From NCBI GenBank assembly GCA_029582155.1, contig CM055895.1, positions 48,022,807-48,086,806 of the forward strand: a stretch of DNA of 64,000 bases, written 5' to 3'. Under the pieces are notes generated by a model. The model was not told the origin of the DNA, made no database searches, and saw nothing but the letters and a program-made list of their open reading frames with translations. Position numbers and translations under genes: made by a program. Source of the stretch: Panopea generosa. Its lineage: Eukaryota; Mollusca; Bivalvia; Adapedonta; Hiatellidae. Of the stretch, positions 56,601 to 64,000 are shown piece after piece (the first letter of the stretch is position 1; the number at the start of each line of letters is the position of its first letter).

Positions 56601-57235
56601 CTGTCGGAGGGAAAGCGATTGACTATTCAAATATTTTTTACAGAAATACAAATCTGATTGAGACTGATGACAAATCTAAGCAAATAAGATTTATCTATCT
56701 TACAAAATTGAGTAGGTCTTATAACTGCAATATCTTGTATGAAGTTTCAATCAAATACAAGCAGTGACTGCTGAATTGTAAAATTTCTAAGTAAAACAAA
56801 TATTTGTGCAAGCGTTATCTAACTTAGCTATTGTTATAGTGTTGGTGACTGGGAAGGCTTGTGTAAAGTTTTAATCAAATACTTTGAGTGGTTGGTGAGA
56901 TATGGACTTGATGGTACTTACATGCAAAACTTTAACCAGATTTTCTAAGTCAAACAAGGGCAATAATTTGCATTTTATTCGTGCAAGAGTTATCTAACTT
57001 AGTTATAGAAGTAGGGTTGATGACTAAGAAGGCTTGTGTAAAGTTTCAAGTCAATACATGCATTGGTTACTGAGATATGGACTTGATGGTACCTGCATGC
57101 AAAACTTTAACCAGATTTTCTAAGTCAAACAAGGGCAATAATTTGCATTATATTGAAGGTGTGACGCCGACGCCTGGACGAGTACTATAATAGCTCTCTT
57201 TATTCTCTGAATAGTCGAGCTATAAATAGGGTCCA
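56590..57235. mobile_element. Dispersed element with two 175-bp internal repeats
   Basis: GAGATATGGACTTGATGGTA recurs at 56897 and 57072, and AACTTTAACCAGATTTTCTA follows each. The ends carry GATTGACTATTC and GAATAGTCGAGCT. A diverged start is seen again near 61762 (AAAAGCTGTCAGGAGGATTG). Confidence 0.65.
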
Positions 57236-59071
57236 GATCCGACCCCCCTGAGCATTTCATCTGGAATAGCCCTTACTTAAATTGACATTATTGTCATAAC
57301 TGGCATAACAAAAAAACCAACAGCAGCAAGTGGTATTCGTAATTTATTGGAATGTACACATAATATTATACATAAACAAGTATCACATCATATTACAATT
57401 TTTATTATATGCACATTTATTTGTTCATGCATTCAAAATATTTTCACACACACACACATACATGTACATATATAACTAACATGAGAAACAAAATAACAAA
57501 CCATGTTTCTGATCCTATATAATGACTATAAAACAATTATCGTATTATAACAAGCATTTAAATTTTTAACAGTAAAATTATACTATTCATTTATTAACTT
57601 CATTACCATTCTATTGTTCATATACAATAGAAATGTGTATGCCATCACGATTGCCCCCGCGTTTGATCTTAAACCAATTTTTTACGGGAAATAAAGTAAA
57701 AAAGGGGCAATAACTCCTGTAAAGTTTGGCCGCTATTGGCAAATATCAAACTTGGTCTGTAATATATAACAAACCAAATATTGATTACATTTATTGATCA
57801 GAAACAATTTTTTACTTCAGACGAACCAACCAATCAACAGACAGGGGTAACACTTCTTTAAGGAAGGGGGTATAAAAATGTTTTTGTCATTATATCATAA
57901 ACATGTAGGTCATTTAATATGCTTATAACAAAGTAAACAAAAATTAATGTCAGTGAATATAATCTTAGTAGGTACTAAAGGCCATTTTGATAAATTTTCA
58001 CTGAACAATAGTTTTGAAAACTATATAAAAAATTAAAAAAATATTTACGTGGTGCGTGTCAGTATGTATGCAAACCTTCAATTTCGTTTCTATTCTCAGA
58101 CTTAAATGTTTAAAAAGCATCCTACTTTGCACATTTGTGCTCATCTATAACAAACCGTGTAATATGCATTTCATTTTCATCAGTTCATACTTTCTATGAT
58201 AAAAAGAAATCTAAGGAATTTTCAGTTTGTATTCTTGAATATTTTTTACCCATAGTTCCAAACTGGCATGACACCACTAGTTTTAACATGCAATACATGT
58301 AATCTAAATATAATTAAATTATAGCAAAGCATACTATTATACACCAGAAAACAATAAATTGGCATAAATGTGAACTTGTAATAATTGATCCCACAAATAT
58401 TAAGCAAAAAATAGTAACTTTTAGCTTCTATTTCTATATTTAAATTATCGTAATTTTCCAACTGAACATGTCAATTCAGATCATCAGTCTCACATCATTT
58501 AATTCATTAGAAGCTTTATTATATATTACCCTAGACTGATTCAATAAATGTCTCGCGTTTCCTTTTTTTAAAATTGGTTTCAATTGATGCACAAAAATTA
58601 TGAGAACACATTATTGTACTTATTTACAACTTAAAACATTAAGGAAAATCTGTAAATAGTTTTTCATGGCACATCTGACCTGATCTTTCATTTCAACATC
58701 AAAGATGTCGACGGATGATGAATAACAAATTCTATGATAATAGTCAATGATGATAAAAATCATGCTTATGTGCATTACCTTTAGTATGGGCCTCAATCAA
58801 AATGGTCTTTGGCCACTAAATGGACTTTGCCCATATTAACAACAAAAAAAGTCCATATATTGTTAAATATGAAGTTTCAGATATAATGATACTTTGAGAA
58901 TGATATCTTGATATTGTAATAAGTTCCTATACTAGGTGTAAAGATATATCTGATGTGAGAACATAGAAGTAACACACTCTAACATTGCCGTGATTTCATC
59001 CCTTTAAAAGCTATAAGACTTTGTCATACTTATATAACATGTGACTCATACTAACACGATAGGTATTCATG
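57236..59071. other. Intergenic; no gene recognised
   Basis: AT-rich. Around 57640-57870 a dispersed repeat fragment (GGGGCAATAACTCC) resembles those at 48.0-49.0 kb. A minus-strand open frame at 58246-58461 has no recognisable feature. Confidence 0.4.
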
Positions 59072-60366
59072 ACTAGCACACATGAGACTGGTACATTACT
59101 GGTATATGACTGGTACACATGTGACTGGTACATTACTGGTATATGACTGGTACACATGAGACTGGTACATTACTGGTATATGACTGGTACACATGTGACT
59201 GGTACATTACTGGTTTATGACTGGTACACATGTGACTAGTACTAACATGACTGGCACATATGTGACTGGTACTAACACGACAGGAACACATGTGACTGGT
59301 ACTAACATGACAAGTACACATGTGACTGGTACTAACATGACTGGCACATATGTGACTGGTACTAACATGACTGGCACATATGTGACTGGTACTAACACGA
59401 CAGGAACACATGTGACAGGTACTAACATGACAGGAACACATGTGACTGGTACTAACATGACAGGTACACATGTGACTGGTACTTACATGACAGGTACACA
59501 TGTGACTGGTACTAACATGACTGGTACACATGTGACTGGTACTAACATGACTGGCACATATGTGACTGGTACTTACATGACTGGCACATATGTGACTGGT
59601 ACTAACATGACAGGAACACATGTGACAGGTACTTACACGACAGGAACACATGTGACTGGTACTAACATGACAGGTACACATGTGACTGGTACTAACATGA
59701 CTGGTACACATGTGACTAGTACTAACATGACTGGCACATATGTGACTGGTACTTACACGACAGGAACACATGTGACAGGTACTTACACGACAGGAACACA
59801 TGTGACTGGTACTAACATGACAGGTACACATGTGACTGGTACTAGCATGACTGGTACGCATGTGACTAGTACTAACATGACTGGCACATATGTGACTGGT
59901 ACTAACACGACAGGAACACATGTGACAGGTACTTACATGAAAGGAACACATGTGACTGGTACTTACATGACAGGTACACATGTGACTGGTACTAACATGA
60001 CTGGTACACATGTGACTAGTACTAACATGACTGGCACATATGTGACTGGTACTAACATGACTGGCACATATGTGACTGGTACTAACATGACTGGCACATA
60101 TGTTACTGGTACTAACATGACAGGAACACATGTGACAGGTACTTACACGACAGGAACACATGTGACTGGTACTAACATGACAGATACACATGTGACTGGT
60201 ACTAACATGACTGGTACATATGTGACTGGTACTAACATGACTGTTACACATGTGACTGATACTAACACGACAGGTACACATGTGACTGACACACACAAGA
60301 CTGGTACATTACTGGTACATGGCTAGTACACATGTGACTGGCACACACATAACTGGTACATTACTG
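59072..60366. repeat. 30-bp minisatellite with CACATGTG palindromes, about 43 copies
   Basis: The unit is CATGACTGGTACACATGTGA then CTGGTACTAA, 30 bases. ACACATGTGT-like or CACATATGTG dyads occur in nearly every unit. Both strands stay open for more than 360 codons because 30 is divisible by three and the unit lacks stops in those frames. I do not treat these as genes. Confidence 0.96.
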
Positions 60367-62340
60367 GAACAAATAATATTGACAAGAAAAACTGAAGTAA
60401 TGCCATTTAAATTACAAAATACACAAATTAAGGTTTTACACTGCACATGCAAAAAATACAAAAAGGTAAGTTGAGGCCAAACACTATTACACACTAAGTG
60501 TATCACAATAATTTACTGATTGTAACATGATAACTGAGGGTAACATGATAGATAATTGAGGATAACACAAGATATATCAGAGGGTAACACAAGAGATAAT
60601 TGGAACATATGGTCCAGTGGTAGAGCACCGAACCCATGATTGGAGGGAATGAGAGTAGCACTATGGTACTTTGTTGAAAAAAAGAACATATGTGATTAAA
60701 GCAACATTGTGTCAATGTCAAGCTCATTTAAGCACAAAGTTGGTTTACACCACAGAGACTATAGTAACAGGGTTGAATTTCATCAACTTAACCTACCCAA
60801 GTAAAGACTTTAAAACCATAAAGCATGAAGAAATACAAATTGAAATAAAAGCAACTTAAATGCTTATATAAATACAAATAGTTAATGTTTTTAAGTATCT
60901 ATTCCAACAAATAATAGTAAAACTATATACTGATATTAATTCCCACCCTTATACTGAATGAGCACAAAAAAACATTACAGTGAAAAGGCACTTGTGACAT
61001 TTAAAGCTTTAAATGGATAACATGATGAATGTGCAAGGGTCATTCAAATAAGATCAAGTATAATTATAGTACACTGTAGCACCTGTGTTTATTACTGTTA
61101 ACGTTTGAATTTTTTACATTTCAAATATTTATTTTTCCTCACTGTGTAGCATTTCGCGACTTTTTATTGTGCCTTTGTGTACATTAAACATTTTCATTAG
61201 GGTAAGATTCAAAATTATAAGAGGAAACTAATGGGAATCCCCTTAATGGGAACTAAGGGGAAGCCCCCTTGCTGGGAACTAAGGGTAATCCCCCTTGGTG
61301 GGAACCAAGGAGAAGGCCCCTTGTAGCTGTTACCTGCTAAAGCTCTGTTTTCAATTTTAAAGAGGAATTTTTTTAGGATAAAATATCTGATTAAATGCTA
61401 TATTACAAATAAAGCTATTTTATTGACTTTTTGTTGAGAAACATGTGTTCTTTTCTGCTTCTGTAATGCATGTTTTACAGTCATAATGTAAAGTGTGTTG
61501 TCGATTAAATTGCGCCCAACTCTTAATGCTACAACAACAGCTATCCTAAATCTGGTAATCAGCGAAGTGCATTCCGGAACTATCTGGAACTGGTTTCACT
61601 AAAATCAATCAGGAATACAACGGTTTATAGACTACCTTTTTAAACACTTATTTCTAGAAAGTAATGCGTGTTGTTGAAATTTGCACTGATTTCTTTGAAT
61701 TACATGGGTTTCTTTCAGATTAGGTTCAGTTGGATCATTTTGTGGACATAAAATTAAATTATAGCAAAAGCTGTCAGGAGGATTGCCTATTCAAAAATAT
61801 TTCACATAAAAAATCAAAAGCAATCCCAATATAGGGAGTCTAGCTTCTGAGATACATGCTAAAATAGGAGAAGATCAGAAACATGTAACTAAGTTAAGTT
61901 ATTGTGATACTGTCTAATGTGTTGAGAGAGTTAAAAATTTTTGCATTTCTGAATGAAACTTGGTATTTTACAAATGTGTCACGTTTCATTTCTTCCAATC
62001 ATTTATCATTGATATAAACAGTAATTTTCCCGGTTCAAAACAGCTTCTGGTATATGCATTTCAGATCAAGACATCAACATGTTAAGATGCATTTACTTCA
62101 GCAGGCTTATTCAATTAATCATGGTTGACCATAGTTTAACATCAAACATGTGCCATAACTATGTCAAAATGAATGAATAAATAAATAAAACATGTACAAC
62201 AACAGTTATCCATATTCTTTGAATATTCCCGCTAAAAAGCAATTTTTATTCAGAGTATGTAAGAAAACTGTATATTAATACCTATGTATTGCCCAATGAA
62301 AACATGGAAACCTTTGACATAAAAAAAACAACAGGAATAT
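60367..62340. other. Intergenic; scattered repeat fragments, no gene
   Basis: Degenerate GGGTAACA(C/T)-type repeats lie at about 60520-60600, and an isolated SINE B head (TGGTCCAGTGGTAGAGCACC) at 60609. A short GGGAACTAAGGGGAAGCCCC-type triplication lies near 61250-61320. No motif-bearing frame. Confidence 0.45.
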
Positions 62341-62540
62341 GGAGCTGAAGACCCAAATCCAGGATCAGGCAGCCATGGGAATCAATCCTCCAACACTGCC
62401 ATGAGTTGTGTCCTTAATCTAGACCGCTTAATCTGCAAATGCTTAGTACTGGTTCTCCCGAGGAAGACATCAAATGTGATTTGACTAAGTTGTAAGACCT
62501 TGTTTCACAATCCAAGTAAAATAATTAAGTTTAAAAGACA
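62341..62540 (+). repeat. tRNA-derived SINE, family B
   Basis: GAATCAATCCTCC (weak B box), GTGTCCTTAATC, GCTTAGTACTGGTTCTCCC and TTTCACAATCCAAGTAAAAT match the other family B copies. The last part is repeated once more just downstream (62545-62590). Confidence 0.65.
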
Positions 62541-63270
62541 TCTAAGTTGTAAAATCTTATTTCACAATCAATGTAAAATAATCAAGTTAAACAAATCAGA
62601 AACATAAAGAATTATGTGGGATATCAACTATGTTATGGATGCAAGTACTATGCTTCAGTTCTTTATTACTCTTCTCCTGTTAAAGAGGTGCACCCACGTT
62701 CTAAATACAACTGGAAGGTTTGCCTAATTATATAAATTCTGTACACACTCTTTGTCATTAGAAAGCATTTCATAAACAACATATTAAACTACAATTATTT
62801 CAATGGAAAATAGAACAAAACATTATTAATTAGAAACTCTATACGTGAATCTCCATAATCACTAACAGACGTAAATGAATACATTTCAACACCTTAAATA
62901 GACAACTCAGTTTTACAATAACATTTATTTATGCTCTTATAACCAAAAGTTAATTAAATAATTTGTCATTAATTAAACTATTTCAAAAAGACACAGATGT
63001 CAATGAACCCGAAACTTGAATCAATATCATAATCCTTTACGCTATAACTGAGCCATTATGAAATTGCTTAACACTATGACAACATTGTGATACTACACTA
63101 TTGCGATACCCCATTGTAATATCAATAAAAGATATTCAATAACGTGTCAACAAAACTTACACTATTTTAGCACATCTATAATCAGTAATATAATTCAGTA
63201 TCAGCTTTGTGTGAAGATTTTTATCAAATTAAAAACAAATTTTTTTTTATACTTATTCCTTCTGACATAT
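62541..63270. other. Intergenic; nothing recognised
   Basis: Very AT-rich, without repeats beyond short homopolymers and without plausible coding frames. Confidence 0.4.
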
Positions 63271-63475
63271 ATGTATTTTTTTTTGAAATGGGATTTAACT
63301 GCCGTTTGCAGAAAATAACAATTTATATGATACTGCATACTAAGTTTTAAATTAATGTAGGAGGACCTCAGAATGAATACAATTAGATTTGAACCACTTT
63401 CTGGCTGCAAGTAACTGACAAACTTACTCACATAAAGGTTTTTGAGCAAACTGGGCTCGAATCTACGACCTCAGC
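63271..63475 (-). repeat. tRNA-derived SINE, family A, diverged
   Basis: Poly-T near 63275 (A-rich tail on the minus strand), GGAGGACCTCAGAATGA, CTGCAAGTAACTGACAAAC and GGGCTCGAATCTACGACCTC correspond in order to 42665-42905. Confidence 0.65.
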
Positions 63476-63614
63476 AGTGTTATATATTTATGACTTGACT
63501 TACCATCAATGTTTTACACATCATTCAACATATCAGCATGAATGATATACAAAGCATATAAAGCAGGTTGACATGGCACTTTCTTCATCCAAAATCTCAA
63601 TACAGTTCTCATTG

Positions 63615-63775
63615 TACTCTTACCAGGTCTCACAGCTAAGGTCATAGGTTCAAGTCCTGCTTGCTCTGAAAACTTTATGTGAGAAAGTCTGCCAGTAATT
63701 TGCGGAAGAACAGTTGTTCAAATCCACCATGTTGATGCCTGATAGGCTGAAATTTATCATATGAGATAGAAAAAA
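63615..63775 (+). repeat. tRNA-derived SINE, family A, plus orientation
   Basis: AGGTCATAGGTTCAAGTCCT (B box), TTTATGTGAGAAAGTC and AATTTGCGGAAGAACAGTTG, ending in an A-rich tail near 63765. The A box region is degraded. Confidence 0.65.
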
Positions 63776-64000
63776 AAAGGTAAGTGCTTAATTATTTTAA
63801 GCTGAACCTGATAAATTTTAGACTGTCAGCCACTAACGTGGTGTTCTATTTATCATGTCATTATTTGCATGTTTTAATCATTTTTATTTTAAAAAAGCAA
63901 TAACAAAAGTTGGAACCTACGTCATGCACACCGCTAAATGTGGTACCTGAACGTTGTTTCAAAAGCTAGTTTGCGTGATTTTTCATGTCAATTTTGGGTA

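Noticed and set aside
59133-60326. Overlapping 387-codon (minus) and 369-codon (plus) frames
   Set aside because: Both arise from a 30-bp repeat without stops in those frames; mutual overlap and perfect periodicity argue against coding.

Overview
This is an AT-rich, repeat-saturated animal window, most likely from a bivalve or related mollusc. That assignment is inferred from spliced chymotrypsin-fold protease genes, many tRNA-headed SINEs, jockey/CR1-type LINE remnants, MITEs and long minisatellites. No prokaryotic or viral gene organisation is visible.

The only confidently protein-coding content is a head-to-tail cluster of secreted S1-family serine protease genes, all on the minus strand. 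Protease gene 2 (47041 down to 36139) and protease gene 1 (30731 down to 7351) are both complete. Each has eight coding exons of identical lengths (34, 110, 98, 143, 123, 140, 55 and 98 bases), the same phases, and a 266-residue product. The His/Asp/Ser triad is intact, and the S1 pocket is trypsin-type (Asp189, Gly216, Gly226). The zymogen cleavage site has Tyr, not Arg or Lys, at P1. By hand count 180 of 266 residues are identical. A third gene is represented by a signal-peptide exon (5143 to 5104) with a TATA box; its remaining exons must lie left of base 1. All three first exons end in phase 1 on a GTGAGT donor and have a TATA-like box about 45 to 55 bases upstream of the ATG.

Layout: 1-1090, 46-bp minisatellite; 2297-4270, 30-bp minisatellite; 5104-5205, first exon and promoter of the third gene; 7351-30731, gene 1. 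The gene 1 introns carry a 4.8-kb array of 40-bp units, a 1.7-kb compound trinucleotide tract, a 168-bp repeat element, a 27-bp array, a mariner-like MITE, a quadruplicated splice acceptor and LINE debris. 31.4-32.4 kb holds a GC-rich palindromic 38-bp array. 33.5-34.6 kb has nested LINE remnants. 36139-47041 is gene 2, with smaller introns and a 40-bp array in intron 1. 47.1-64 kb has no recognisable gene; it holds SINEs, several MITEs, a block homologous to intron 4 of both proteases, and a 1.3-kb array of 30-bp units at 59.1-60.4 kb.

The two proteases also share homologous sequence inside introns 4 and 6, direct evidence that they arose by duplication of whole gene segments. Much of the size difference (23.4 versus 10.9 kb) is tandem-repeat and transposon growth inside gene 1 introns.
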